Below, piece after piece: positions 34,301 to 46,549 of a DNA stretch of 64,000 nucleotides. Made by a program: the position numbers and the translations under genes. The notes beneath the pieces were generated by a model, which was not told where the DNA came from, did not search any database, and was given only the letters and a program-made list of their open reading frames with translations. Within the stretch, counting starts at the first letter, position 1, and each line of letters opens with the position of its first letter. Source of the stretch: Glossina fuscipes (taxonomy: Eukaryota; Arthropoda; Insecta; Diptera; Glossinidae); contig NW_023998432.1 of NCBI RefSeq assembly GCF_014805625.2, positions 186,001 through 250,000 of the forward strand. The letters are read 5' to 3'.

Positions 34301-35154
34301 GGACGACCACTCAAACAACTGGGCAGCCGGACAGCCTGACATGCATAAATCGATTCAGAATTTGATGCTGATACATACATATATACTCTATGGGGTCTCT
34401 GAAGGTTCCTTTTGGGCGTTACAAACGTTTTAACAAAATGAATATATGAATGATGGGTATAATAATTGCAATTGTATGCAATGTGGCTATAACGAGTGCA
34501 AAAAAGAAATATTAATAAAATTTTCGATGACTACATTTTCGGCCAAATTGCGTAATAAAATTCTACAATAAATGCTTTAGAAGCATTTTTTTTTTTTTTT
34601 TGATTTTTGCTTTCAAAAATTGTTTCATTTTGTTTAAAAGATTGTTTTTGAAAAACTGTATTCTTTAACCTTACACACTTACTTACCTACCATTATAGGT
34701 TCTAAAACTGGCAAATTTACCAGCGTTTATATATCGGATTGTGATACGACCAAACATGAATGCATTTTGAAGCGCGACTCAAATGTTACCATAATTATTG
34801 ATTTCACACTGGGTAGGTGTTATGATTTGCTAACACATTTTTATTGAAAGTGCATTTATTTGTACAACTAATTTATTGCTTTAATCATTTTTAGCTGAAA
34901 ATGTGAACGCTGTTAAGACTGTCGTTCATGGTAAAGTGATGGGTGTGGAGATGCCATTCAATTTGCAGAATCCCGATGCTTGTGTTGGTAGCGGCCTTAT
35001 ATGTCCGCTATCGAAAACGGAAATCTATGTGTATACAGCCGTGTTGCCTGTTCTGAAAGCGTATCCGAAAGTAAACGTTATAGTTAAGTGGGAATTAAAG
35101 GATGAACATGATGAGGACATCGTGTGTGTTGAAATACCAGCAAAGATACAATAA
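31330..35154 (+). CDS. Npc2: NPC2/ML-domain secreted lipid-binding protein, three exons
   Basis: Exons: 31330-31411, 34699-34812 and 34895-35154, 456 nt in all, giving 151 aa. Both introns have GT..AG ends (GTAAAT..TTATAG and GTAGGT..TTTTAG), and all joins keep frame. Residues 1-21 are a signal peptide (MKQFVFFILIWGYLVNC..). The mature part starts LQFTDCG and has the six cysteines in NPC2 order (DCG, SDC, HEC, DAC, LIC, IVC). It also has the PFNLQNPDACV and GLICPL motifs and a final Ig-like strand KVNVIVKWELKD. NPC2 proteins bind sterols or other lipids in a beta-sandwich pocket; in insects many are secreted carriers in haemolymph, gut or sensilla. NVT in exon 2 is a possible glycosylation site. 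The ATG was chosen because it opens the signal peptide. Intron 1 is 3.3 kb and full of repeats, while intron 2 is 82 bp. No defects seen, so probably functional. Which Npc2 paralog this is cannot be told; the symbol is a family name. Confidence 0.9.
32110..32870 (-). repeat. Dispersed repeat family B, copy 2 (in NPC2 intron 1)
   Basis: Reverse copy, partly duplicated. Ends with GATGATGGGTGTAAAAGATT then GATCACGACCGAACATAATT and TTCTTACTTATTTTCC. Two body segments (AATTCTGAATCGATTAAAGC at 32238 and AAATTCGGAATGCACCTAAG at 32608) show it is a tandem or nested pair. Confidence 0.65.
33620..34460 (+). repeat. Dispersed repeat family B, copy 3 (in NPC2 intron 1)
   Basis: Starts AAACAAGTAAGAAAATTATA, then TTCGGTCATGGTTGAAGC. 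A second head TCGTGACCGAATCTTTTATA occurs at 33738. The body has AGACGGACGGACGACCACTC and CTCTATGGGGTCTCTGAAGG, and the copy ends GAATGATGGGTATAATAA at 34450. Two heads and one tail suggest nesting. Confidence 0.7.
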
Positions 35155-35275
35155 AATTATTTAAAAAATTCCCTTTTCCCTTTTACCGAGTATTGCGATA
35201 TTTGTAATATTGGTCTGTGGTCTGAGAGTATGTAAGGAGATAAGGTCATGAGATTAAATTAAAAAACAATTATGG

Positions 35276-35281
35276 AATAAA
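35276..35281 (+). terminator. Polyadenylation signal AATAAA, NPC2 gene
   Basis: AATAAA lies 122 bases after the stop codon of the NPC2 frame; plausible 3' end signal. Confidence 0.5.
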
Positions 35282-35299
35282 TTGAAAAATTAATTGATA

Positions 35300-36000
35300 C
35301 TATTATTTGATCTTCTATATTTTGACTATTATACACAAAGTTAAATGAGAGAAAGAAAGTTGAGAGAGAAAGAAATATATAAACTGAAGACACTGAAACA
35401 TATGTGTAAGAAGTTTCAGCTCAGTTGTCGGTATAACTTTCTCATTTTTTCTTGTCAAACTTGATTTAAGGCTTACTATGTGTCCATGTTTGATTTTCAT
35501 TTTCGTTCTCAATAATACCTTAGGTGTGGAACGCATATGGACCTTCGAACATAAATATGTGGAAAGTGCTCTATATATTCAATCGTTACAAAACAAAGCG
35601 CCCACATTTATTACTGCTTCATATGCCCGTCTTTCGCTTTTTAGAGAAAATGTATCTGCTTTAGAAACATAGATACACACACAAAATTGACAATATACTG
35701 AAACTTTCCATAGAAACGTCTTACCTTCAAACCGAATTAGGCTAAAACTACTTCCCCAATAGCTAAGAAAATGCTATATGAATATCCTGCAGATAAGTGT
35801 ACGCAGCACACTTTTTGCGATTTTAAAAGTGTTACTTTACTGGCTCAATTTAAAGGAATGTGACCATGATACAAGTGCAAAATACCATGATGGCTATAAT
35901 ATCAAAATTAAGACCAAATAACTATAAGGGTTCCGTTTATTAGCATCAAATGAATCTCATCTATTAAAGATTACTCAAACCAAGCGAAACCATCACAAAG
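35300..36000. other. Intergenic, unrecognised short frame
   Basis: A plus frame at 35478-35672 begins MCPCLIFIFVLNNT and continues GVERIWTFEHKYVESALY. It has no domain I recognise. Nothing else seen. Confidence 0.3.
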
Positions 36001-36009
36001 AAACGCTAT

Positions 36010-36377
36010 AAACGACAATGAACGTAATTGCACAGGGAAATTGGTGCAACAAGCCGAAGGTCATGATGGCGCAATTACCACTCGGCTCCAAGTGTTAAAA
36101 ACTAGACCATTGGCATTAGCAGGGTTAAACCATAATGTGCTACCCTTCCTCCTATCATTCTGAATGACACAAATTTGAGTCGAAGGCTTTTTGTTTGTTT
36201 GAAGAACATTTGGATTGTAATGACAATAAATCCAAGAAGTATCTTTCCGTGGAGAATTTTAGAAAATCAGTTGTTCTGTTGGTACGGAATCAGTATTCGG
36301 TCGGAAAGATAGTAAATGCAGTGGCTAGCAATGGAAAATATTTTGAGCCAAAATGTTTTTTACAATATATGAAATAA
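36010..36377 (+). pseudogene. Probable mariner transposase C-terminal relic
   Basis: The frame 36195-36377 reads FEEHLDCNDNKSKKYLSVEN, then RKSVVLLV and ends VASNGKYFE plus a short tail. VASNGKYFE just before the stop is typical of mariner C-termini, and FEEHL with a following VE..RKS helix fits the region after the third catalytic Asp. Upstream the DNA AATGTGCTACCC..CCTCCT resembles the NVLPHPPYSPD segment but is frameshifted. Strongly decayed. Confidence 0.5.
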
Positions 36378-36379
36378 GT

Positions 36380-38480
36380 ACTTCTTAATTCCATTAACAA
36401 ACGATTACAGTAAATTCTGCGTCCTAAATGCGGATGTCTATCTAAGTTTTGCAATAATAAGTTTTCATGCATCGGAGCATAAGCATTATAGCAGATTTTG
36501 TAATTTATTTTTATATATCCTCATACGCCCGCTCTTAACACTTGAGCGTTATTACTCACTGTCCGAATGGATGGGATTGGACAGTTTTCTATGGCCACCT
36601 CTCTTTTTTTTTTTTTTGATGAAAGCTGTTATAACATAATCATCTAAGGTCTTAATATACTGTAGTAAATTTGAACTAAATACATCCATATTCCGGTGAC
36701 ATTCTCTTATAAGACTTCCCATGAAAAGTAAGCCTTTATAGATCAAAAAAGGCTCTAATTTTTAATATTCTATCACTAAATTGGGTGAGAAATAATAAAT
36801 TGTTTGACGAGAGAATTAACATTATTAAATTTACTCGAAGTGGCTTCTCATTTTGAACGCCAAAAAGAATTCTTACGAAAATGTTACCCGTTTCCATATT
36901 AGGTTTACGGTGGTTACCATCACAATGACACACGAGTTTGTCACAATTGATGAGAGAAACAGATTAACAAGAGCCATATGACTCCGAATGACGAGGTCAG
37001 ATTAAGAATTCGATTAAGTGAAATGGTATAAGTCAATTAATGGTCCATCTTGCTAGACTGTAACGTTTTTACTTTCTTTTTTTGATTTTGAAGAAAGATA
37101 TGGACCTTCCTATTCGGCTTGTCGATAATGTATATGCTTCCCAATGTTATATGTAATCAATGTTCATTCCGGTTAGAGATTTCGGAGCAGATGACAATAA
37201 GTTTTGCCAGATCAAAAATTGCCGGCCTTTTTCTACGTAAGTTTTATCAAGACGTTATTCTCCATACGTCATACCTCCTTGGGTTGCTTGATTAAGTGTA
37301 TGACAGAATAAGTCGTCTTTTCGAAACCATAATTATGTCGTGTGCCATGTAATCTACTTTCTACAATTCCTTCGATAAAGGCTTTTTAAACATATAAAAA
37401 ATAATGTAAGCTATCCGAGCTTGAAAGTGTTTAAAAGCATTTTTTACAGAATTAAGAAAATGGTTTAAAATAAAATTTTTCATGGATATATTTTATGAAT
37501 CTATTGTACATGTGTGTATGCATAAACTTAAGCACGATGTCGAAAAACTCATCTTGGATGATGTAAAAAAGCGCTGTAACTATATAATCTGATGCCTTGG
37601 GGTGGCACAGATCACCAAACGTGCAAAGGAATATTCTATTAGTTTTAAAACAAAATTGCATCGAAATTAATAAAAGATAATATTTAATTTGTTTTTTGTT
37701 TTTATAAAAAAGAAAAAAACACTTAAAAATATAACATACATATATATAAACTTTTAACTCTTCGACGCACGATGGACTGAATACATTTGAAGATCTACTT
37801 TAAATTATTCTTCCGTTTTCCGTTTATATTTAACATTAACAACTGATGTAACTGCACGTTTCATTTCTTTTTTTTTTTTTTGTTAAAAAAGAAAACAAAC
37901 CTCTTATATTAAATTCACATATGCTCGTTCGTATATTTTTGCGCAGGAATTAGTGTAATTTATATTATGGTACAATGTTATGTTACAAACAACAGAAACC
38001 TACGCTTCTTGTACATCACGTTTCATTTATTTTACTTTTATATATTTTTAGTGAAAACTGTTGCCATTAATCTCGAAATACTTTTAATAGAAAAGGAAAA
38101 CGAATATGAATATGTTTGGTCTAAACTAAACGCTTCTCTAATGATTTTCTTTAAAATTTGCGTTGTGCCTTAGAGTTAAAAGACAATAATTAAAAATTAC
38201 AATTCACTTTCGTTTTATGTATTCCAGCGAAACTTAATCCGATATAAAATAAATAAAAAAACACAAAATATAATATTTCAAAAGCAAAAAGAATGAAAAA
38301 AAAAGAATAGCAATATACGTACGTATAGAAGATATCATACTTAACTAATTACTGTCTATGTATGAGGAGTATGTGGTAATTATGTATGTTATCTCCTTTT
38401 TTCTTAAAATGTATTTTGTGTAGTGAACAGAATATAAAAACATTCTTAAATCATTTCATATTTCTCGGATTCATAGTTAA
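36380..38480. other. Intergenic, nothing identified
   Basis: No supported gene. The part next to 38490 is presumably the 3' UTR of the STYX-like gene on the minus strand; a TTTATT (AATAAA on the minus strand) at about 38024 could be its signal. Confidence 0.35.
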
Positions 38481-38489
38481 CTCCAAGCA

Positions 38490-41367
38490 TCACTCCATAG
38501 CATAATCATCCCAATTATACCAAACATTATCACCGCCATCTGTAATTGATGTCACAGCTGTTACAGAATTTCTTTCAGTCATTTCATAATGTTTATCAAT
38601 GTCTGCATTCCTGATACGATCTATAGTTCTTGTTACCACTTGGTTCTCCATTTGTGCAGTATTGAATTGATTTAAAGGATTTAAATTATCCAACAATTCC
38701 GAAGTTGAGGCATTATGTTCTAAATTCATGGACTCTGGAGTGGATGATATTGTTGATGTCGTTGTTGTTGCTGTTGCTGTTACATTATCATCATCATCAT
38801 CGTCGTGGCTCTTCTTACGTTTCAATATGGCAGCATGTAATTCCCTAGAGCAACTGTGACCACGAGATTGTGCACGCTGGACTTGTAATATTGGTTCATA
38901 TTCGTACAGTTGACTTATGTAAAAACGATCCAAATCAGCCTTTTTGTAACATATTTTAAGGCGGGCAAAAGCATTACTGAAAAAAATAAAAAAAAATTTC
39001 ATTTATTAATATGAGAAAAAGATTGAAAAATTTGGCTTAATCCAAATCCAAATGTAAATTGTATGTAATAACTTTTTTAAAAATATTCTTAAAGGACTTT
39101 TGAACACATCTCGCAATAAACAAAACGAATATGCATGCGATTAGGAATACATCAGCTGTACAAGCAGTTCCTTAGTTTTACTTTTCTTCTTCTTTATGAA
39201 AAACGGCCGCTTATTTCGAGGGAACGGTAAGATGTATTTTATTCAAAATATTGGCCACCGGTAGTCACAATTTTCAATATCTTTCTGTCAACATCGCGCT
39301 CTGAGATCGTCCATGCTTTGCCGTAGCAATAAAATATATGCCGCTGACACGGACAATAAGTCGTCGACTGAACCCAGCGTTAATTAGACGTAGTAGGAAT
39401 CCATGAATGCCCCGAGGTGAATAGCAAATTCCAGCTTAATAGATGAATTTTTCGCATATGGAATCGAACGTGATTATGCTCAAAAATCATGATATTATAA
39501 ACATCTTTGGATAAATTGCATCAATGGTAGCATGTAATATTCCCTATTAATGGTTCTTTGTACTTGCTGGGACAAACCCATAATAGAACATAATCAACTG
39601 AATCACTGAAAGGGAATACTTAAAGTATAAAAGTGAATATATAGTTTTACCGACGATGTCAACAATTTCGCATTACAATTATTTGGCTCGCAACGTACCT
39701 ATTGATTATCATACATCATGATCCGATGTATGATGATCCGATGTATAATAGATCCCTTTTGTATTAAGCAGGAAAATTAACGCTTCCCGCGTTTGACCTT
39801 TTTTTTTTAGTATAGAACTCAAGGCTTAAAGCACCAAATTTCAAAAGGAGAAATCACAACTTGACCAAAGTCCGCATAAAAATCGGCACTCAGGAAAACC
39901 GGCCAAGATTAATTTCTACACCTAATATATGTACAATATTGAATATAATTGACTTTTTTATGCGTTATTTTGAGCGCATGACCTATATGTTGTAGTCCTA
40001 CTTACAACTTTAAATTGATAGTTTTTGCTTTAGTTTATATTACCGCTATATTTATCCCACAATTTGGTCTTGACCTTAATTATTGGTTTCCATTTCAGTT
40101 TTCATGATAGTCATGATTGAAACACAGCCAAACGAACAAATGTTTATATCACGAACAATGTCCCCAAAGTTTTTAACGAAAATCACAACATATTCTTCGT
40201 AAACTTGTAATGGAGATCTTTAAAAAAAATAAGATTAGTTATCTACAAATTTTATAGAGAACCACAGACTGTTACATTAAAATCGAATCAAATTAAGTGT
40301 TTTCCTTAAACGAGAGACATGATATAACATTTGAAAAATTTCGATTGGTAAAACCGAGTGCTATTACAATATGAATAATTCAATGTTTATTTGACCTCTT
40401 TTAGTTATCCAGAATTGCCAGTGTATAAACTTATAGAAATAAATAAGAAGTAAATTCGTATAAATTTCTCATAAAATGTTCCAAAATATAACAGGGATAA
40501 GTAATCGATTATAAATTAAGTTGACGACATATATGTTATGACTTCTTACCTAAAATTAATATTGTATTTATACATGAGATAAGCGACAATTATAGTTAGA
40601 CATTTTTGCTCCCCACCATTACAGTCGATCACCAATATTGTACCGCCAACTTGCAAAGCTTTGTTAATGAATTTTACAGCTCGATAGCAATTCGGTAGGA
40701 CGGTTGTCAGATAGGATTTTTCGCCGAAATTCAAATCGATAACTTCAAATTCCTGACCAAAGCTCAAACTCTTCCTCAACGACGTAGACAAAGGACAAAA
40801 ACAATCAAATGCTTGTTGCTGTGCGTCACTAATACCACCGGTACGAGTATCGTTATTGTTTTCATGACGGGCTGTTCGCTGACATAATTTGAAGATCGAC
40901 GGTTGTTGATTCGGATAATATAATTCTTGTATATGCTTATCAATGATTATGATGTGCGTAAAACTGTAAGCACTTAATTGTTCTGCTTGCCAGTGTATAA
41001 AATTCTTTGATAAATATATACCAGGCATAACACACTCCACCAACACTTCATTGTTGGGAGAAGATGGTACGATTGCCACCGTGCCTGCAGCTGAATCAAT
41101 ATTTTCGTGTATCTCGGCATTAAAAATTCCCTCAGTATGATCTGCATTCATCAAGGGCAATGTTATGTTTCCTCGGGCATTAATCGTGTTTGTTGTTTGC
41201 AGTCGATGTTGTTGTTGTTGTTGGTGTTGATGTCGCTGATGTTGTCCTTGAGCGTGACTGTTATTGTTATGGTTGTTAATATTGTGTGCAATCGAAACTA
41301 CCTCAAAAGACATGGTATCAAAATTATTAAATTCTTTAGAAGTTATTGTAAACGTTTTGGGCAGTGT
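38490..41367 (-). CDS. STYX-like catalytically dead dual-specificity phosphatase, two visible exons
   Basis: Visible exons are 41367-40550 (acceptor TTGCAG at its start, donor AG|GTAAGAAG at its end) and 38976-38490 (acceptor TTTTTTTCAG). The join restores an AGT codon, giving INFSNAFARLKICYKK. If translation starts at the ATG 41313-41311, the product is 416 aa. Residues 10-40 are Asn/His/Gln-rich. A DSP fold follows: MPGIYLSKN, FTHIIIID, EFEVIDLNFGEKS and KFINKALQVGGTILVIDCNG, then a helix with IIVAYLM. STYX-family proteins are phosphatase-fold binders that lack catalysis. Here the HCx5R loop reads D-C-N-G-G-E-Q-K: Cys is kept, but His is Asp and the essential Arg is Lys. The C-terminal exon has a YEYEPIL match to STYX, a poly-Asp run and a Ser/Thr-rich tail. 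The 5' end could include a further exon upstream of 41367. The 1.57-kb intron contains a possible mariner end. Confidence 0.8.
39236..39330 (-). pseudogene. Possible mariner-like C-terminus inside the STYX-like intron
   Basis: The minus strand encodes KILKIVTTGGQYFE and a stop, a pattern typical of mariner-type transposase C-termini. Upstream sequence shows SMDDLRARC in another frame, which fits the helix before it, but no catalytic motif was found. Confidence 0.35.
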
Positions 41368-41419
41368 CTGCAATTAAAAGTAAATAAAAACAATATCAAT
41401 TTAAATTGACGGAGAAAAC

Positions 41420-43400
41420 GAGCGAATAAATCATTATTATTAGGTTACAAGTTTAGCTATTAAAACCCCAAACTTTGACAAACGGTAATGTAACAAAGTA
41501 TTAAAATGTACCCCTATTGTGGCTCGCATGGAATCCGTTAAAGTCTTACCATTTCCAAAAAAGTCTTACCATTTTTTAAGTTCCTAAAGTGATAAACAGC
41601 ATCCAAACAACCGAATTCAAGTCCGCCCGGTTGCTTTTATATCACCTTCCACTTAAAAATTAACACTCATTCACGAATATATGTTATGTTCAATTGGTTC
41701 TTTGTTTCTTTTCTTATCAAACTTTGAGACCTGTATTCATTCATCCGTCTATCTTTTCCACCGATTAGCTTCTGTGTATGATATTTTCGCGCAATTTACT
41801 TTTTCATTCTTGTTCTTCTTCTTGTGTATGTGTACGGTAAGTAATTTGTTGTTGTCTGTAAAAAAATTTTCACTTTGCTGATAAAAAAAAATATTATCTC
41901 GCGTTAATACGAAGGGTTTCACGTGCTTCCTATGGAGAAAAATAAAATTTTTATCACAATTTGCGAACTATGGAATATACAAAATTTTTTTAATTATTTG
42001 TTTAATATTAAAAAAGATTTTTCACGAAAATGTTTTCGTACATAATTAAACCGATTTTCACTGTCTCTTTTCCTTTTACTACCCTGTTTTTACATTACTT
42101 TATATGTTGGTTGCCAATTTCATGTATTTGCAATTAGATGTAGGGGTTTTTCTGAAGTATTTGGGAAAATATATTTACGAAGACTACGCCCAGTTCCCTC
42201 AGTCCAAAAACTTGTTATTTCTTGGCAAGTAGCTCGGCTTTAGGAATGAACAAGTTACCATTGGGCAATGTCTAATACTGCGTTGGTGTATTCGTAGATA
42301 AGGAAAAGATCTTCGGTAAAATTTGGCGAGATGGGTTACGTTCAGGTTTAAAAAATTTCTTTCCACGCCTCTGTATTTGCTGTTTTAAAGCTATTCGCAA
42401 AATATACATTTCTTTGTTGAATTTAAAAATGATAGATTCAATATATATAAAATTAAAGTTGTAGTGCCCGAATGAAGTGTGTCGTCCGAACGCTGATAAT
42501 ATGTTAACTGCGACATACGTTAACGACACAGCCATACTGTTTTCATTTATTGATGCTATGAATACTTCGTATGAACTACAAATTCAATCTCTAAAAAATT
42601 TCTCTTTGGTTGAACAAATGAAATATTAAAATACAGGGTGAAAAATATATGTACGTTACGTTTACGCAAAATATGGCATTTCTTGTTCTTCGTTATTTTT
42701 AAATGGTAATAACATCTCGATCAACGACTGTGTAAAATAACTTGACTTATATATTGGCCAAAGATCAACATGAAAAAATCATCTAAAATCTAAACGCTGC
42801 CAACTTGACTTAAAAAATTAAAGACTCTATTGGGTTATTCGTCCATAATCTCAATTTAAGTTGAGAAATAAATGCATTCTATACAAAAGTATTCTCCAAC
42901 CACTTCTAGCTGTCACTTACGGGCGGAAGGAAATTAACGGAGCGCTAGGAGCTGGTTTACAAACGATAAAACTCGCTATTGTTCTCTCTACTATTGTTCA
43001 TTTTGGATGAATATAGCAATAAATGAGAAAGAGCAAGGTCATCCTGTGTGTAAATGGATTAACAAAACAAAGAAATAAAACAAATCACATTATCCGTGAT
43101 AAGTTTTTCATATAAATTTATATATATTTCTTTACATTTATGAGTATTTTGTATTTATAATAATATAATAATAAATTTAACGATAAATAAAAATGTTAAC
43201 TGCAAATGTTGTAGAATATTATTTTTACACCGAATCGCCTTAATTAGGAGATATCTATTGAAACTTCAACACCGTCGTCTAAATTATATATGGATATTGA
43301 TAAATGTAAAATATTGATAAAAATTCCTCGCTGCACCAAACAATTTTTAAACTTGACATGTTCTTTTTAATACCTTTAAGTATGGTATACACGAACGTAT
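41420..43400. other. Intergenic upstream of the STYX-like gene, nothing identified
   Basis: Any 5' exon or promoter of the STYX-like gene should lie here, but I could not identify one. Short frames at 41681-41881 and 42272-42535 have no domain. Confidence 0.35.
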
Positions 43401-43412
43401 ATTTATACGTAT

Positions 43413-44750
43413 TTATTTATTTATTTATTTATTTATTCTACTTATACTAGAAACTCAACTAAACAAATAACAGTTGAGTTCAATTGGCTCTTAATGCAAA
43501 ACTTATATTAATTAATAATAAAATTTAGTATAAGTATAATAAAACAAATAAGAAGAATAAAAAAGAAAAAAAAAAGCATGTACACTATTAGCACAGGGCC
43601 ACACTTACAACCGGTACGGGACGAAATTGCAAATGAACCCCTAAGCCATCGCAAACATGCATAAGCCTGGCAACCGATAATAAATTGACAATAATTCATT
43701 TTCGAAAGGTAACGATTTTTTAAGGATAAAAGCTAGTGTAAATACGACATAGGTAAATTGCGCGTATTAAGCAATGTTGCTTTAATGGACTTTAAAGAGT
43801 CCGATAACGAGAATAAGTGGTAGATGTCATTTAGGTTCTTGCAAACGACTCTGAGCGGATTGAACAGCTCATAATTAAATTTACGCTGACTAAGCTTAAC
43901 CAAGATAAAGTATCTAGAGAAGCGGTTAGGGACATTAAAGCTTATTTCACCAAGTAATGAAGGCAAGTCAATGGCACCGTTTATTACTTTAATTAGAAAG
44001 GAAACGCCAAGAACAAACCTACGTTTCTCAAGAGACGGTAGGGACAGCAGAAGCAACCTATTTTCATACGGAGGAAGAGAGGCAATCGGATCCCAACCCA
44101 AATTTCTAAGGGCAAACAGCAAGAATTGCTTTTGAACAGATTCAATCGAATCTACGTAGCACCTATATGAAGGAGACCACACGACTTAGGCATACTCGAG
44201 TATGGGTCTAACCAAACACATGTACAGCCTTTTCGTAATGTAGGGATCATCAAGCTCTTTGGCCCACCTTTTTATAAAACCAAGCGCGGACCTAGCTTTA
44301 CTAATCGAGCGCTCAATATGCAAGTTAAAACGTATGCTATGGTCAAATAGAACGTCTAAATCTGTGATCGAATCGACGTCCTCCAACTTGTGCGAATCTA
44401 TGAAATACTGAGTAATGAATGACTTTCTTCTTGAGAATGAAAGCTTCTTACATTTACTCAGATTTAGTTTCAGAAGATTCAGAGAGCACCATGCAACAAA
44501 ATTATCCAAGTCACCTTAAAGCTGACATGATTGCTATTCCACAGAGAAGGAGAAAAACAATTTCACATCATCCACATACATTAAGATCTGGCTGAAATTA
44601 ACTACCGATGGAAGATCATTACTGCATAAACTAAATAAAATGGGACCTAAGTGGCTGCCTTGAGGTATGCCAGATAAAACGGGGAATTCATCCGAGGTGG
44701 TAAAGTTGAACAACACCCTGAAGGATCTGTTGTGCATATAAAAGGTTGAC
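43413..44750 (-). mobile_element. 5'-truncated LINE (non-LTR retrotransposon), minus strand
   Basis: On the minus strand three frames in a row carry the C-terminal half of a LINE reverse transcriptase. 44737-44534 has SGIPQGSHLGPILFSLCSND and MYVDDVKLFF (the YxDD active site). 44509-44186 has LNLLKLNLSKCK and CLVRPILEYA. 44182-43733 has VWSPSY, then SIESVQKQFLLFALR, typical of the segment after the RT thumb in CR1/Jockey-type LINEs. Frames are broken by a few stops. A 3' UTR of about 300 bases ends in an (AAAT)n tail at 43413-43438. 5' truncation and a simple 3' repeat are the hallmarks of target-primed insertion. No RNase H domain is seen. Confidence 0.85.
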
Positions 44751-44908
44751 CAAAGGTTTTAATTATATGCCATAACGTGCACTACTCATAAGTTTGTGTA
44801 TATCGCCTCAAAGGAGACATACTTATAGGCATGTGTATGTACTTTGAAAATTTCATTCACTAGTGATGAATGTTCAGGTCCCGTTTCTAAATGTATACAT
44901 ACAATATA

Positions 44909-46148
44909 TTAGTTTGGGGAAAAAGAAATCCATTATTTTTTCGGTAGATGGCTGCACTGATAGATTTTTCGTAAAGTATCGATCAAAAAATTTCAGATTT
45001 ATGCTCGTTGGAAAGGTGACATTTCGCAGTAAAAAAATTCTTCTGCTGTTTTTTGTTTGGTGCATTCAGTTGTGAGTTACAGCGTGTTAAAAATAGAAGT
45101 GAACAAAGAGAAAATTCGGTACATTTTACAGTTTTTCTTTGACAAAGGCGAAAATGCAAGCCAGGCGGCTAAAATTGTGAATGGTGTTTATGGTTCCGAT
45201 ACTGTAGCAGCCAATTATGTGCAATTTTGGTTTCGTAGATTCCGTTCAGGAATTTTTGATGTTAAAGATGCACCTCGCACAGGTAGGCCGGTCGTCGAAA
45301 ATGTCGATAAAATCGGAGAAATGATCGAAGTTGACCGGCATGTTAGCAGTCGTAACATCGCCCAGGAGCTAAAAATCGACCATAAAACAGTTTTAAACCA
45401 TTTACACAAAGCTGGATCCAAAAAGAAGCTCGAGGTTTGGGTGCCACACCGATTAACAGAAAAAAACATGATGGATCGAATTTCCATCTGCGCAGCCTTG
45501 GCCAAACGGAATGAGATAGACCCATTTCTTAAACCGATGATGACTGGAGATGAGAAATGGATCACATACGATAACCCTGTGCGAAAACGATCGTGGTCAA
45601 AGAGCGGTGAAGCACCTCAAACGGCCAGGAAGGTTTTGCTATGCATTTGGTGAAACTGGAAGCAGATTATTTATTATGAGTTGCTTCCATATAGCCAAAC
45701 GCTAAATTCTGATCTCTACTGTCAACAACTGGACCGTTTGAAGATAGCGATTGACCAGAAACGGCCAGAATTGGCCAACAGGAGAGGTGTCGTGTACCAT
45801 CAGGACAACGCTAGGCCACATACATCTACAGCGACTCGCCAGAAACTTCGGGAGCTTGGTTGGGAAGTTTTAATGCATCCGCCATACAGTCCGGACTTGG
45901 CACTTGCAAAATTTCTTTAATGATAAAAAATTGGAATCTAGGGAGGATTGTGAAAATCGACTACTAGAGTTTTTTGCAAATAGAGACCAGGACTTCTATG
46001 AGAGAGGCATTTTGAAGTTACCTTTACAATGGCAACAAATCATACAACAAAACGGTGCATATTTGACCCAAATCGGACAATCCGAAGCATGTTAAATAAA
46101 GTGCTGAAGTTCATATAAAAATAATGGATTTCTTTTTCCCCAAACTAA
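44909..46148 (+). mobile_element. mariner element with perfect 32-bp inverted repeats
   Basis: The outer 32 bases at 44909-44940 and 46117-46148 are exact reverse complements, beginning TTAGTTTGGGGAAAAAGAAA. TA dinucleotides flank both ends, as expected for Tc1/mariner. Total length 1240 bp fits a full-length mariner. The TIRs are undamaged, so the ends could still be recognised in trans by a related transposase, although the encoded protein is dead. Confidence 0.95.
45093..46095 (+). pseudogene. mariner DDD transposase, inactivated
   Basis: The reading frame holds a helix-turn-helix N-terminus (YVQFWFRRFRSGIFDV), the linker RTGRPVVENVDK, a second HTH (IDHKTVLNHLHKAG), WVPHRLTEKN, the first catalytic Asp in MTGDEKW, and the second in HQDNARPH. 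Three lesions are visible. The expected start codon is ATA (45093-45095) in front of GAAGTGAACAAA. A TGA replaces what should be a Trp after LLCIW (about 45652). A small deletion with frameshift at about 45900 removes the PSDYH segment with the third catalytic Asp. The C-terminal part resumes as QNFFNDKKL and ends NGAYLTQIGQSEAC. The expected length is about 345 aa. No active enzyme is possible. Confidence 0.9.
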
Positions 46149-46549
46149 TATATAAAAATATATATAAAAGAAATTGTTATTCTCTTTAATGGTTTCCTGA
46201 TTGTTTTTGATTCTTATTCCTTGACTTGGTCGCTTTTGCTCTTCTATCATCTCCTCTAGATGTATAAGAACATTTTTATATCAAATTGTTATATTTCTGT
46301 TTGATACTACGGTGCACCGCGCTGTAGAAAGAAGAACTAATAATAAATAATAATAAATAGTGTTAAAATTGGGGGACTTTTGCCGACGGCTTTGCAAAGT
46401 AGCAAAAGTATTAAATTTTGCAAATTGCATTGTGTGTGCATAAACGTGCGAATCCTTATTTAAGATTTTTACTTGAGATTTAATATTAAAATATTTCTAC
46501 TTGATATATATCACATTCTAAAGATTTGAATTAAAAAACACATCGATTC

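Noticed and set aside
38776..38803. Microsatellite of ATC/GTC triplets
   Set aside because: It encodes the poly-Asp run in the STYX-like exon and is part of that CDS.
45215..45565. Minus-strand 116-codon frame
   Set aside because: Antisense shadow of the mariner transposase.
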